Shown piece by piece: positions 1 through 10,495 of a stretch of DNA of 64,000 bases. Position 1 is the stretch's first letter; each line of letters begins with the position of its first letter. Both the position numbers and the translations under genes were made by a program. The notes under the pieces were generated by a model. It saw only the letters and a program-made list of their open reading frames with translations. It searched no databases and was not told where the DNA came from. This stretch comes from Blumeriella jaapii (Eukaryota > Ascomycota > Leotiomycetes > Helotiales > Drepanopezizaceae), in contig VWND01000073.1 of the NCBI GenBank assembly GCA_009599575.1, positions 1,178,001-1,242,000 of the forward strand, in the 5' to 3' direction.

Positions 1-1236
1 TATGAGCGCTGCAGCCCCACGACCTACCACACCAAGACCAGTCCGTCGACGGAGTTCGGATTTCACGGAGTCTTCGTATTTCGATTCGACTGTGTCTCCA
101 TCGAGACGTCCTCAGTCTACCCACAAAGCCCGCAACGGTTTACTAGCCGGCCTGGAGTCGGCTGGTTCGCAAAGATGATGAAGGACAGACGAGACAAGAA
201 AGAGAAAGGTCGCCTCGACCGTATACAAGCCGAGCGCCTCGAAGAAGAACGACTAGCTCGAAACGGCAACACACCTTCCAGACTGACAGGAGATGGCACT
301 CCCAACCCTCGCCGACATCAGAGACGGCCGTCCAGGCCACTCTCGTCCGAACTCTCGTCGATCATCGACGACCCACATCTTGTCCGACCCGGAGCCACCC
401 CGGCGGTTCCGCTGCCCTTCCAACCTGGGCCGATAGCCGCAGACATGGAAGCGAGGCGGTCACGGTACGACATCACCGAGCCGGTCTCTATGCCTCCTGC
501 ACCGCCCGACCCGCAGGGCATTTTACATCAATCCGAGTCCGGCAGCGAGGCGTACATGTCTAATGGTGGCCAGCCACAGCGAAGACATTCCTCGAGGAGG
601 CGGAGAGAAGGCGAGATTGCCGCCGCGGCCGCTGTAGCCGAAGCAGCCAGAGTCGCCGCGAAAGAAGAGGAGCGGAGGAGACGCTCGAGGAGTAGAGGAG
701 GACGTGCCGACGCAGGAGGCGGTCCCCTCAGTCCCCCTGTGAGCGTGAAAGTGAAGATGCACGGAGACAAGGACCGGAACGTCACGTTACGGCGTCTCAC
801 GGAACGGGAGGCGGAAGCTGAGCGAGATGCGAGGAGAGCTGAGCGGCGACGCCGGCGAGGCGACTCGATGTCGAGTCTGAGTGGCACTGATGTCGGGCCG
901 TCGCGAAGATACAGACGGGAAGAGGGCAAGACCGACAGTGCTCCGCCGCCATCCATGGCACCTCTCCAGCCTCCTCCTGCGCCTCCCTTTGCCGGCGGTA
1001 GGCAGGGCAAGGACTCGGCGTACTACAGCGGCAAGCTGGGCGAGCCTGGTGCAAGCACCGGTGCATTACCGCCGGCTGACGCTCCCGTCGGTAGTCCTGG
1101 CAGCCATGCGACATGGAGTGCGATGAGCGCGAGTGCGGATGGTGGCGATGGGGCAGAAGCAGCTGCTGAGAGACGGCGAAGGAGGCGGCTCGAGAGGAAC
1201 CACCGGAACCAGACGGGGACGGTAGAGTACAACTGA
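1..1236 (+). CDS. Basic low-complexity fungal protein (left part may be cut off; frame broken near base 153)
   Basis: Bases 175-1236 encode 353 residues, and the same frame is open back to base 1. In that frame the first 150 bases read poorly. Frame 2, starting with an ATG at base 2, reads like normal fungal protein (MSAAAPRPTTPRPVRRR...) up to ARNGLLAGL near base 154. Frame 1 then continues naturally as GVGWFAKMMKDRR. One missing base around 151-156 explains the switch. The protein is rich in Arg, Glu, Ser and Pro, with Arg/Lys-rich blocks (RRRRSRSRGG, RRAERRRRRGD) and a motif SVKVKMHGDKDRNVTLRRL. I recall that motif from uncharacterised fungal proteins with a glycine-zipper-like segment, but I cannot name a function. 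It ends RNQTGTVEYN. The true start may lie outside the window. Confidence 0.7.
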   Translation, partial: YERCSPTTYHTKTSPSTEFGFHGVFVFRFDCVSIETSSVYPQSPQRFTSRPGVGWFAKMMKDRRDKKEKGRLDRIQAERLEEERLARNGNTPSRLTGDGTPNPRRHQRRPSRPLSSELSSIIDDPHLVRPGATPAVPLPFQPGPIAADMEARRSRYDITEPVSMPPAPPDPQGILHQSESGSEAYMSNGGQPQRRHSSRRRREGEIAAAAAVAEAARVAAKEEERRRRSRSRGGRADAGGGPLSPPVSVKVKMHGDKDRNVTLRRLTEREAEAERDARRAERRRRRGDSMSSLSGTDVGPSRRYRREEGKTDSAPPPSMAPLQPPPAPPFAGGRQGKDSAYYSGKLGEPGASTGALPPADAPVGSPGSHATWSAMSASADGGDGAEAAAERRRRRRLERNHRNQTGTVEYN

Positions 1237-1832
1237 GCCATCACGGGTAGACGAGGCAGCGGATCGTTGGGATTCTGATTTGGGCGAGGAGTTTCGGATT
1301 TTGTCGAGTAGATTGTTCTCATGGTCCTTTTTGGTAGGATACGCATGTTTGGCATTTGGGCTGAGATGGGTGTGATATCAAACCGAGTCTGAGAGACCGT
1401 GATGAGCATTGATGATGTTTCTAATGAAGGAATGGAAGCCAGCATACATATACCCGCCAGGACCTGGTCAGTGTAGAAGTAATGAATAGAAAAGGAAGTC
1501 GAATTTATCAGTTGAACTTTACCATGGGTCAGACATAAAACCTCGAAGTTGTTGTTCAAGTGCGAAGCTCCAGATCTTACAGTTAGTGCCTCTAGTCTCG
1601 CACGTGACTCTCGATGCACAATCTTGTGCACAGCACAGTGCTGTACTGTACATACTGTACAATTCTCCACCCGCACTTAGCGCAATCGCGTCGTCGCGTC
1701 GTCCCGTCTTCCCGAAAAGACCAAACAACAGCCTTCTTCAACCTCAACTCTATCAGCAACACCACCACGCTCTCTATCACCAAACAACGTTCACCCACCC
1801 ATAGACCACACCACCACCACCACCACGCAGCC
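1237..1832. other. Intergenic, no gene seen
   Basis: This is the spacer between the tail-end protein and NNF1. It should hold the 3' end of the first gene and the NNF1 promoter and 5' leader, which is pyrimidine/CCA-rich just before the ATG. It contains a small cluster of GTAC-containing motifs at about 1638-1665 (tgtactgtacatactgtac), a motif that recurs across the window. Confidence 0.5.
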
Positions 1833-2760
1833 ATGCCCTCAGCCTCAGCCTCGCCCTCGCCCTCGCCCCCGCCCCCCGCTCCAACCGCCCACACGCCCGG
1901 CCCGCGCGCAAAGCAATTCATCGACGTGTACGAGCTGGCGCTGAGCCGAACGCTGGCCGCGATCCCATACGCCTCGTTCGCGGCCTGCTTCCCGTCGATC
2001 GCGGCGCAGGCGCCGGCCGCGTTGAGGGGCATGCACGGTAGCATGGTGGCGCGGCTGCAGGGCTTCGCGCGCGACGAGTTCGAGACCATCTTGAGGGAGC
2101 GCGCCGTGGTCGAGAGGTTGAACCTGCTCGAGGAGGTCATTGCGGAGGGACGGAGGAGGAGGGCGAGGGAGGTGGATGGGGAGGGGGAGGGCGAGGGCGA
2201 GGGAAAGGGCGTCGTGTAAGTGGAAGGAAGAAGCTCTTCTCATTGTTTCTCGTTGTGATTGCTGTTCATGGGCTGGGGAGAGAGGGGAGGGAGTGAAGAG
2301 GATTACCTCTCAGAGGCGTCTTTGGGGGGGGGGGGGGGGTCTGCACCCGCTTTCCAGATGCATTTTCCACTCTCCAACCCCTTCCCATCATCATCCACTC
2401 ACCCTCTGCTCATCCATGCTACCCTCACTAACCCCCGAACCCACCCACAGACCCCATCACCACCACCCCCCACCGCATACCCTTCCCGCCGCGCCCCTTC
2501 TCCGCGCGCACACCACGCCCCTCTACCAGTCGCAGCAGTCGCAGCTCAACGCGCGGCTGCAGACGACCGAGTCGCAGAACGCGACGCTCGTCGAGGAGGT
2601 GCGCCGGCAGCGGGCCGAGATCGAGGACTGGCTCCGCCTCGCCGAGACGCTGGTCGGGGATCTGGAGGCCGCTGGGCGCGGCCTGGGCGAGGAGGGCGAG
2701 GAGCTGGCGAGGAAGGGCAGGGAGGCGGAGGGCGTTCTGGATGGGATGGAGGGGAGTTAG
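1833..2760 (+). CDS. NNF1: Kinetochore protein Nnf1 (MIND/Mis12 complex subunit)
   Basis: Two exons, 1833-2215 and 2451-2760, give 230 residues. The intron has a GTAAGT donor at 2216, a ctaac branch site at about 2429, and an acceptor cag ending at 2450. The splice preserves phase. After a Pro/Ser-rich start, residues about 25-100 carry the Nnf1 signature: RAKQFIDVYELALSRTL, then CFPSIAAQAPAALR, then EFETILRERAVVERLNLLEE. Exon 2 supplies the second helical half (PHTLPAAPLLRAHTTPLY, QLNARLQTTESQNATLVEE), a predicted coiled coil. In yeasts Nnf1 pairs with Mtw1 in the MIND complex, which links centromeric chromatin to Ndc80. The intron carries a G16 run (2324-2339). A low-complexity Gly/Glu stretch just before the splice site is odd but in frame. 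The start is the first in-frame ATG downstream of a CCA-rich leader. Confidence 0.85.
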
Positions 2761-3391
2761 AGGGAGATGGTGGGAAGGGGCTTTGGTATTGCCGTTGATG
2801 TTGCCGTGGGGAGGGGGAGGGGGGGGACACAACTCAGGGTCTTTGTGGAAGGGGAGATGGGATAGCTAGAACCGGACAGGTTGGTTGGCTGGCGTTATGG
2901 GTGTTTAGAGGCGCACAGCAGGTGGCAGGCAGGCTTATACCAGGTTGGGAGGAGGCCATCGTGAAATGGCCCAGAATCAGCGTGACACCAACGGACAGTG
3001 AGGCGTACATTGATTGGTCTTGCAGAAAGACACACCACCAACTGGCGTTCATAACATCATCCATCCATCCACCCTCCTCCTCCTCCTCCTGTGCGGCAAT
3101 GACCTACGGACGATACAGAAAAATGCAAGTGACGTCCAAAACCACCTTCGCTTGCTCCTAACGCCTGAAACGCCATCATCCCAACGCCAACACCTATGCA
3201 TAGCAGCATCAAGCCGAGTCTCTCATCTGCATTCATCCAAGCCATCATCACCACCTCTGCCGCAGACTGGCCTCTCCCAGAAAGGGTACCCCATAGTCTA
3301 CGCCGATCCAACCCTCCCCCCCCCCCCCAACTCCCCCGCGCAAGCGAATAGTCCGACAGGTAGAGGAGCGGCAGTGTCCCCCTCCCCAGCC
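2761..3391. other. Convergent intergenic spacer
   Basis: This is the 3'-to-3' region between NNF1 and the PH-domain gene. No convincing gene is present. It includes CTC/TCC microsatellite at about 3064-3090 and a C13 run at 3316-3328. Confidence 0.5.
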
Positions 3392-4888
3392 TCAGTAGAC
3401 GGTCCCGTACTCGGCAATGGCCAGATCGACCGTGACTTCCTCTTCCAGCAGCTCGGCGTAGTCGGGCGGCTGGCAGGGCTCCAGCTTGCCCGTGGCCCAG
3501 TCCACGACCCACTGCTTGTTCATCATGATCACCACGTTGCTCTTGCGCGGGCTGCGGTGCGTGAGGATCGCCATGCAGCGCTTCGCGTACAGCATGTCGT
3601 AGAAGTGCGTCCAGTGGTGCTCGGGCTGCCACTTGCCGTCCGACGTGATGGACGGGTTGGCGATGGGCGTCGCGAGGTCCGGGGGCGCCGACGTCAGCAT
3701 GGCGAGGCGCGCCCGCACGAGCATCTGCGAGCGCATCTCGGCGGGCGTGGTGGCGGCGGAGGAAGGGGAGGGCGGGTTGGAATTGGCGGAGGGGGAGGAA
3801 GTGCTGCTGCTGCTGCTGGTGGGCAGAGCGAGACTGGCCACGGAGCGCGCGGGGCGCGCAGGAGACCGCGAGCGCGGCGCGGACGAGGATTCCGTTTCCT
3901 CGGCGCTGCTGCTGCTGCTGCTCTCGATGTCGGCTTGGGCGGCGGACGCGGCGGCGTCGTCGCCGGCGTCGGCCAGCGGGGGGAAATGGCTCGCCACGAT
4001 CTCTGGCTGCTCGCGCTCGGCACCCGCGTCGGATTGGGCGCCCGAACGGCCTGCTCTCGGGCGCCTCCGAGAACGTCGCGGGATGGACAGGTCCCGGGGG
4101 ATCTCCCGTTCGTCGAGGGGTAGCGCGAGGTCGATGGCCGCGAAGAGGGACTGCAGCCAGAGGACGAAGGTCTCGATCTTGTTGCAGGAGAGGAGGAACT
4201 GATCCGTCTCGGCGCGAACCCGGATCACGAAGCGTTTCCTGCGCAGCCCAGGTTAGTCGACGTTCGAGGGCAGAGAGCAGCAGGCACATCCTCAGATAGC
4301 ATCTCCGCGACGCGGGGGCCAGGGAGGGCGTTATCACACTTACTTCACGTAGTCCGCTGCGATGCCCACATCCGCGTACTGCAGATTGTAGCTCTGCAGG
4401 AACCGGCCTTTCTTCGACATGGCCGGGCTGTCTGGCTTGAACAGCGCCGAACTCTTGTACTTGTGGAACTGCAAAGCGGTCCCTTGCAGCGTCACGAGCA
4501 CCTTGTGCCAGTTGCGGTCGCTGGCCTTGTGCACGGCGTCCTCGAGCTCCATCTTCTTCAGGAAGACGTTCTCCAGGCTGATGGCGGTCGAGTAGGGCGG
4601 GAGCACCTCGCGGCCCTCATCCTCGCGCGGCTGGATGTTGTACTTGTGCTTGCGCAGCAGGGCCGGCGCATCGAGAAGAGCATCGTAGGAAGGAGGCTCG
4701 CTGGCGTTGGCGTCGGCGTCGGCGTCGAGGTTGACGTGGTTGACGTGGTGGACGTTGGCGTGGGCGTTGGCGTTGTTGACATTGGCGTTAGCGTTGTTGA
4801 CGTTGGCGTCTCTCGACACTTCGTGGTGCTCGGCCGTGCTCGCTTCCTCCATCGCCAACGTGCAGTGTTCGGTCGACATGTCGATCAT
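3392..4888 (-). CDS. PH-domain protein of the fungal YHR131C/YNL144C type
   Basis: Two exons on the minus strand, 4888-4344 and 4238-3392, give 463 residues. The donor is GTAAGT, the branch site ctaac and the acceptor gcag. The splice rejoins YVK to KRFVIRVRAETDQFLLSC. The protein has an Asn/His/Ala-rich N-terminus (tandem NANVNNA-like repeats) and the motif EVLPPYSTAISLENVFLKKM. A pleckstrin-homology core follows, spanning the intron: RNWHKVLVTLQGTALQFHKY, LQYADVGIAADYVK, then FVLWLQSLFAAIDLALPLDE. A Ser-rich linker is encoded by AGC repeats. The C-terminal box (KSNVVIMMNKQWVVDWATGK) fits fungal proteins related to yeast YHR131C. PH domains bind phosphoinositides or proteins at membranes; the precise role is unknown. 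The 5' leader is a long CT-rich microsatellite (4889-4980). The ATG at 4888 is followed by a second in-frame ATG three codons on. Confidence 0.8.
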
Positions 4889-6086
4889 GGCAATGCTCTC
4901 TCTCTTCTCTCTCTCTCGCTCTCACTCTCTCTCGCTCTCGCTCTCTCGATCACTCGCTTCCTCGCTCTCTCGCTCTCTCTCGAACTCACTCTGCGCGTGC
5001 GCAGAAGAAGTGGACACGGACGGGCGTAATATGAAGGTGTGCGCGATGTGTGGAAAGGTGTCCCGAGGCATGATCTGCTGGGCGCACTTCGGCCGCGTGG
5101 CTCGTTGCCCGAAACAGGAGGGTCGAAAGTTTGCTGGGTATTAATTATTGACGCCGGTGGGGCACTCGACGCCGGTGATGACGTGCTGACGGCGCAGAGT
5201 GCAAGAGGAAGAGAGAGAGAGTGTGTGTGTATGTGAGTGAGTGAGAGAGATAGATGTCGCGAGGACGTCTTCGTGTTCGGTGGGAGCGTCAATGGAGGAG
5301 TGGTGAAGTCTACAGTGCTGATGTTGACTAGACTCGTCTCCCCAGTTGTATATTCATGCGTACATATCGTACACTACAGCATCCCAACTCCCACCTCCCA
5401 ACTCCCACCTCCCGACTGACCATTGACTACAGAGGACTCGAGTGTGTACCGGACAGGACATACGGTCCTATCCTATCCTGTCCTGTCCTGTCCAAGTTCC
5501 TCCCTTCACAGTTGCCAATCACGGACCCCCTGCGCTAGTTGCCCAGAGTCGTGGCGAGTCCGTAAACGAGGTAAACAAGTCAACAAATCCATAGCCAAGA
5601 CAGGACACCAGATAGAAGTCCGCTCTGAACGTCGCTGGGCGGGAGAAATCTCCCCTCGTGGCACACACCGGCTTTCGGATCGAGATCGATGCCCATCTGA
5701 GGAGCCCAATGGGTCGATCCAACTCCTCCAGACATCCAAATATACTCAACTCGTGATCCCGTCATCCCAATCCCATCTCATCCCATCCCATCCCTCCCAT
5801 CTCATCCCTCATGCCAGCTCGTGCCTCTCTATGATCAATGCACACCACTTCCACTGTTCCAATGCTCCAATGCGCCGATGCGCCGATGCTCCAACGCTGC
5901 CCACCCGCAGGCGACGGCCGCAACAACTTCCGGCCGGACCTCACGCAGACCCAGGCTCAGCAACCTTTGCGGGCTGATACCCCAATGCAGCAACACGGAA
6001 GGCAAATACAAACAAAAGATCAATTTTCCCCGGCCAAATCATCAGGTGCGAAGTTCCTCCGTCATCCATCCACCCCATGAGATACC
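4889..6086. other. Intergenic with CT/GA and CCCAT microsatellites
   Basis: No supported gene. It holds the CT-rich leader of the PH-domain gene (to about 4980), a GA/GT microsatellite (about 5205-5250), short cctgt repeats (about 5460-5495), an imperfect catcc/atccc array (about 5760-5815) and an imperfect ccgatgctcc array (about 5855-5895). A 135-codon minus-strand frame across 4885-5292 is low-complexity Ser/Glu/Arg translation of the CT repeat and was not called. Confidence 0.4.
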
Positions 6087-6158
6087 GGCCTCGGAGTGTA
6101 GCGGAGACCACGCCAGATTCGGATTCTGGAATCGCAGGTTCGAGCCCTGGAGAGGCCT
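6087..6158 (+). tRNA. tRNA-like sequence, possible tRNA-Pro(CGG) or tRNA pseudogene
   Basis: A 72-nt cloverleaf can be drawn. The acceptor GGCCTCG pairs with AGAGGCC at six of seven positions. The D arm is GTG/CAC with an AGCGGAGA loop. The anticodon stem CCAGA/TCTGG is perfect and closes the 7-nt loop TTCGGAT (anticodon CGG, U33 present). The T loop TTCGAGC closes a four-pair stem. A B-box-like GGTTCGAGCCC and a downstream T4 support Pol III transcription. Against a fully functional gene: position 8 is G not U, pairs 7-66 and 49-65 mismatch, and A37 is unusual for tRNA-Pro. It could be a decayed tRNA or a tRNA-derived repeat. Confidence 0.4.
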
Positions 6159-7939
6159 TTACGAGTCTTTTGGCTTGGTTTGTTTTTTTTGGGGGGGGGG
6201 GGGGGGCGGTTTCGTGCCTTCCTTTTTCTTTCTCTCGAATCGACATAACTTCGATCAACAAATTTCGATAGCCCAGATGCGAAAGGAACGGCAACAAAGA
6301 CTGCTTTCCACGACATCGGCCGAGGTCGAGCCTCTCCTTCTGGCCCTTCTACTCACCGTACAGTGATACCTTAGGAATCCAATGCCGGTCTTGCGTACTC
6401 GCCCCAAGCTTTCCTCCTCCTCCTCCCTCCCGTCTTCCTCCCACCCTACGGTCCATCATCAACCTTCCTTTCCCCAGAGGTTCGTTCTCCTCTGATGCAG
6501 GATATGTCCGATCCCGATCCCGATCCCCAGAGTCGCAAAATCTCGCGCTCACCTCCACCCTAACCACCCTTAAAGTAACTAACTTGCTCACTTACCCATC
6601 CCTTCCAGACATCCCACTCCCTCCTCCCCTCTCGAATCTCAGAATCTCGGAATCGGGCAACTTGAACATCCCGCGCGTTTCCTCTGCATGCGGAAAGTGC
6701 TTTCAAGCATTGGAGTGATCTTATTTCCAGCCAGTCTTGTGTTGTGCCAAAATCCCGAGCAGTTTTATACGGCTTCACAATCGACTGGCACGTGTTCAGA
6801 CGGTGCTTGTCTCAGAGACTGGCTATCGGGTGCGTCGGGGGGGTTTTGAAGCGTACATCTGGAGTCGATATTAGGTTGAGTGAGTGGCTTTGAGTGGAAA
6901 TGGCAGTACATTGATCAGTGCTGATGGTATGCTTCCAATCAATGCTTGGTACAGTAGAGGAAATGCTTTTGGGCCGGAGTGCAAGTGATTGGACAAGTCA
7001 CTATTGAACCTCCGTCCTGGAGACCGATTCACATGACCTTCATGTATGACAGAGAGTCTCTACAAGCAAGCCTTCGTTCGCTCTCTGCCTTTTGTATCGT
7101 GCTTGACAGATCATACACGAGCATCACACTCGATACAAGGCCGACAGTCCCAACACACTCTCTGGTAAGAGTCTCGAAAAGACAGCAATACACAAGACCG
7201 GTGCTGGGAACTGGACATCTCCAGCCGGACAATCAAAATCCACTTTCATGACCTCGACACAGACGGAAAGCGGCGGAGAGGAGAGATCCAAAGAGACTCG
7301 CACAAGACCCGTCGGGGCCCCCTGTGTCCTTCCGCACCTCTGTAAGCGTAAATGCCCAAACCCCACCATAAGAGGTATCTACTGTATATTTCGCCCTGTT
7401 TCCGATTGCTGCCATTCATGTTTTCCGTGCCACTTGTTTTGCCGGCCGCCCATTATCTGGGATCTGTCCCGGGCTGGATCAGCGCCTAGATAAGGGCCTT
7501 CTCAGACAGCACGGGATCCCTTTCCCTCAACCAAGCTCCAGGAAGAGGTCGCTGCCATCCTGGCAAGAGAGGACCTGCGTGGAAGGAATGGAAGCCGGAG
7601 CCCGCAGACGGCCTCGCTAGAAGCACATACGCCCTCTCGCACAGATCTGGAGCTCGTGTGAGGCCGTCGCAGCAGCCATGGAAAGCCTTCCTCCGCATGA
7701 AGCTGGGAGCAAAACGAAACGGAAGTCCCCCCCACGTCCTTCACCCACTGACTCTCCGACCGCTCCAGGTCGGCGCGAGGCTGGCCGGCTGCCGGCACGC
7801 CTCCTCCGCAGCGAGGCAAGATAAGGTAGACCCATACTGCGTAGATCCGGCCTTGTCTAGCCCGCCTACGTGCTCACAAGCTCAGGCTTAGCTTCCTCCC
7901 CCAGAACCACCGTGAGCACCAAAACGTGGCGAAGGGCAC
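6159..7939. other. Intergenic, no gene seen
   Basis: No reading frame here has a recognisable domain, a good splice structure or a protein-like composition. The stretch opens with a T8G16 run (6183-6206). Short frames up to about 105 codons exist on both strands and look like chance. Confidence 0.4.
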
Positions 7940-8372
7940 GAGAGAGAGAGAGAGAGAGAGAGAAAAGATTCCCTGGAGGGGGAAAAGATCAAACGCAAAC
8001 GCCCTCCCCCTCCCTCCCGTCGCCCTTCGCCAGGTGTACAGGCGTCGCCGCCATCCTGCTCCCTGCGGCTTTAACCACCAGATGAAGCTCACATACCTGC
8101 TCACCTGCCGCGGCCGAGCAAACTCTGCATACGTCAACACCACGGCGCGTTCACCGCTTCCAGACGGTTTCCGGCTCCTGTTTTTGGGATCACTTGTGCG
8201 TATTTATATACATGCTTTTCTGGGGGGGGGGGAGGGGGGGGGGGGGAAGTGTGGTGATGGTAATAGAGAAGGTGATAGGGGGCACAGGATGTTGTGGTGG
8301 GATGACGTGGGAGGATGGCGTGGGATGGATGGCGTGGGATGGATGGAGGGATGGATGGATGGATGGATGGCG
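7940..8372. repeat. Cluster of simple repeats: (GA)n, poly-G and (GGAT)n
   Basis: It contains a (GA)12-type run at 7940-7963, G-runs broken by one A at 8222-8246, and GGAT/TGGA tetranucleotide repeats at about 8318-8372. No gene is supported inside. Confidence 0.8.
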
Positions 8373-8456
8373 GAGGGACGTGCACCTTCCGTGTTGGGTC
8401 CGTTACACACGTGTTGACGCACCTTTTTTCCCATCCTTTCAGACGCGCTGTGTGAT

Positions 8457-9222
8457 GGGAAAGGATAGAGAGGGTGAGAAGAATGTGAGAAGAAGGTGAG
8501 AAGAAGGTGGGAAAAAGGTGAGAAGAAGGTGAGAAGAAGGTGGGAAGAAAGTGAAATGAGGAAGAGAAAAGGGAAAGAAAAAGAAAAAAAAAAAAAAGAG
8601 GAGAAAAAGAGAAAAAGAAGAGAAGAGAAAGAGAGAAAAAAAAAAAGGAAAAAAAGAATGAGAAGAGGATAAGAAGAGGATAAAAAAAAGGTGAGAAGAA
8701 AGGGAAGAGGAATAAAGGGAAAAAAAAGAGGAAAGGGAAGAGGAAAAAGGGAAGAGGAAAAGGAAGAGGAAAGGGGAAAAGAGGAGAAAAAAGGGAAGAG
8801 GAAAGGGAAGAGGAAAAGGAAGAGGAAAGGAAGAGGAAGAGGAAGAGGAAAGGGAAAGGAAGACGGAAAGGGAAGGGAAGAAAGGGAAAGGAAAAGAGAA
8901 GGAAGAGAGAAGGGGAAAGAGAAAAGGGAAAGAGAAAAAGAAAAGAGAAAAGGGAAGAAAGAAAAGAAGAAGAAAAAAGAAAGGGAAGAAAAAAGAGAAA
9001 GAAAAATGAGAAGAAAAGAATGAGAGATGAGAGAAGAGAGAAGAGAATGAGAAGAGAAAAAAGAAGAAAGAGAAAAAGAAAAAGAAAGAAAGAGAAGAAA
9101 AAGGAAAAAAAAAAAAAAGAGAAAGCAGAGAAGAGAAGAGGAAGAAAAGGATGAGAAATATAAAAAAATAGGAAAAGAAAAGAAAGAGAAGAGAAAAAAG
9201 AGAGAGAGAGAAGAAAAGAAAA
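8457..9222. repeat. Long GA-rich (polypurine) tract
   Basis: About 0.75 kb in which the plus strand is almost entirely A and G, with scattered T and only a few C. It starts with imperfect 'gtgagaagaag' repeats (about 8473-8560) and continues as irregular GAAAAG/GGAAGA units. The opposite strand reads as a Ser/Phe/Leu-only frame of 340 codons, which is composition, not protein. Such tracts can form triplex DNA and are prone to slippage, so length here is uncertain. Confidence 0.9.
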
Positions 9223-9902
9223 ACAATTTACAGATTCACTTTCGAGTTTATTACGGGAAAGAGATTACGCAGTCTGGAGAGAAAAAAGAAAGAAAACGGG
9301 TACTTGGGTTCTGTGCAAGGTGGCTCTTTTATTGGTCTCTAATTCTACCTAGTAATTCCTATGGTACCGTGTAGAAAATTTAGAAGAGGCCTGTCGGAAC
9401 AATCAATCAAATCAGCATCTGATCCCAAGGGATGTAAGTAAGTAGTTGGGACTTACAGAGTGACCATCACTGCCTTCGCATACCCTCGCAGATTCGTACA
9501 GACTTTATTAAGCCCATCTAGAGATCTTTCTGGAGCAAGATGTTAGGAGCGCGTCCATATAAAAGCAGGAGGGCGTGTGTGGGAAAAACGCGAAAAACCC
9601 GCGGTAACAGGCTGACTCACCCGTCGCATACGCTCGACTTTGGAAACACCTGCATTTATCCTATCCTTGCAGATTGTCCCAGATCAAAAATACTTATTGA
9701 AACTGGAGGGTGACATGCTAGCAGATCAGCATCACATCCATAAGCTGGAGATCAACAGATCTGTGGGAGTTGGGCTTACCAAGTACACGCGCCAGACACC
9801 TCTAGAGCTTTGAGAACCATCCAAAATAGAGACCTGGGCGCGTTCAGAGATCTTTCGTACATGGAGTAGATCTGGGAAACTTACAGACCGCGCTTGCTCG
9901 GT
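9223..9902. other. Intergenic, faint internal repeats
   Basis: No gene is supported. Short motifs recur, such as gttgggacttac/gttgggcttacc and agagatcttt(c), around 9450-9540 and 9765-9855. This may be a decayed duplication. Confidence 0.35.
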
Positions 9903-10495
9903 TTACCAACCGACAGTAAGCGGAGTAGGCGGAGGGGTTCCAGGAGGGAGCGGGGTATCTGGACCTGTGTAATGGCTGGTGACTGCGGCAAGGACAATGC
10001 AGCCAGCGACAAAGATGGGAAAAAGAATCCAAAAGAGACATTTGCTTCTATGGCCAGGGTAATAATGTCTTCTGGCCCAAGGGATGATATTGCAGACCCA
10101 CTGGCCGACACGACCACCACATTGTCTTATACGGCCGATGCATTGCTGGGTATGGCTGGCGGGTTGGGCTGGCACGACGGCCTGGGCGGGCCGAGTTGGG
10201 ACGCGTGAGAAGCTCGAGGCAGGCGTGAGATCAATATAGTGCATGTCTAAGTCAAAGGGTTAGGTCGAGCCCATTTTTGAACAGGAAAGGAAAGAACTTA
10301 CCTCCAAGCTCGGAGACTGCAGAACGAACGCGTTGTACTGAACGCGTTGGAATACCTCGTTGGACGCTGGAGGGAGGGGTGGGTGCTACGTCGCGATCTA
10401 GGTTGAGTAGTTAGATCGAGTGAATGTAAACAGGAAAGTAAACAAAACATACTTCCGAGCTCGAGGTCTGCGAATGTTCGGTTAGGCACGGCCAT
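9903..10495 (-). CDS. Unknown small single-pass membrane protein
   Basis: Three exons on the minus strand, 10495-10453, 10397-10302 and 10246-9903, give 160 residues. Both introns are canonical: GTATGT with tag, and GTAAGT with ttag, the second with a ctaac branch. The phases agree (14 codons+1, then 96 nt, then 2 nt completing Asp). The protein starts MAVPNRTFADLELGN. A hydrophobic span at about residues 116-136 (CLFWILFPIFVAGCIVLAAV) is followed by a short Pro/Thr-rich tail ending LTVGW. The middle is rich in Arg, Gln and Cys (QQCIGRIRQCGGR). I do not recognise a family. A single membrane helix near the C-terminus suggests tail anchoring or a type II/III membrane protein; that is inference. 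Matching splice phases are the main evidence that this is a real gene. Confidence 0.55.

Noticed and set aside
3014..4123. 369-codon plus-strand frame
   Set aside because: It is antisense to the PH-domain gene; Arg/Gly/Ala-rich mirror of Ser codon repeats.
8204..9226. 340-codon minus-strand frame of Ser, Phe and Leu
   Set aside because: It is the translation of the GA-rich tract; no protein-like features.
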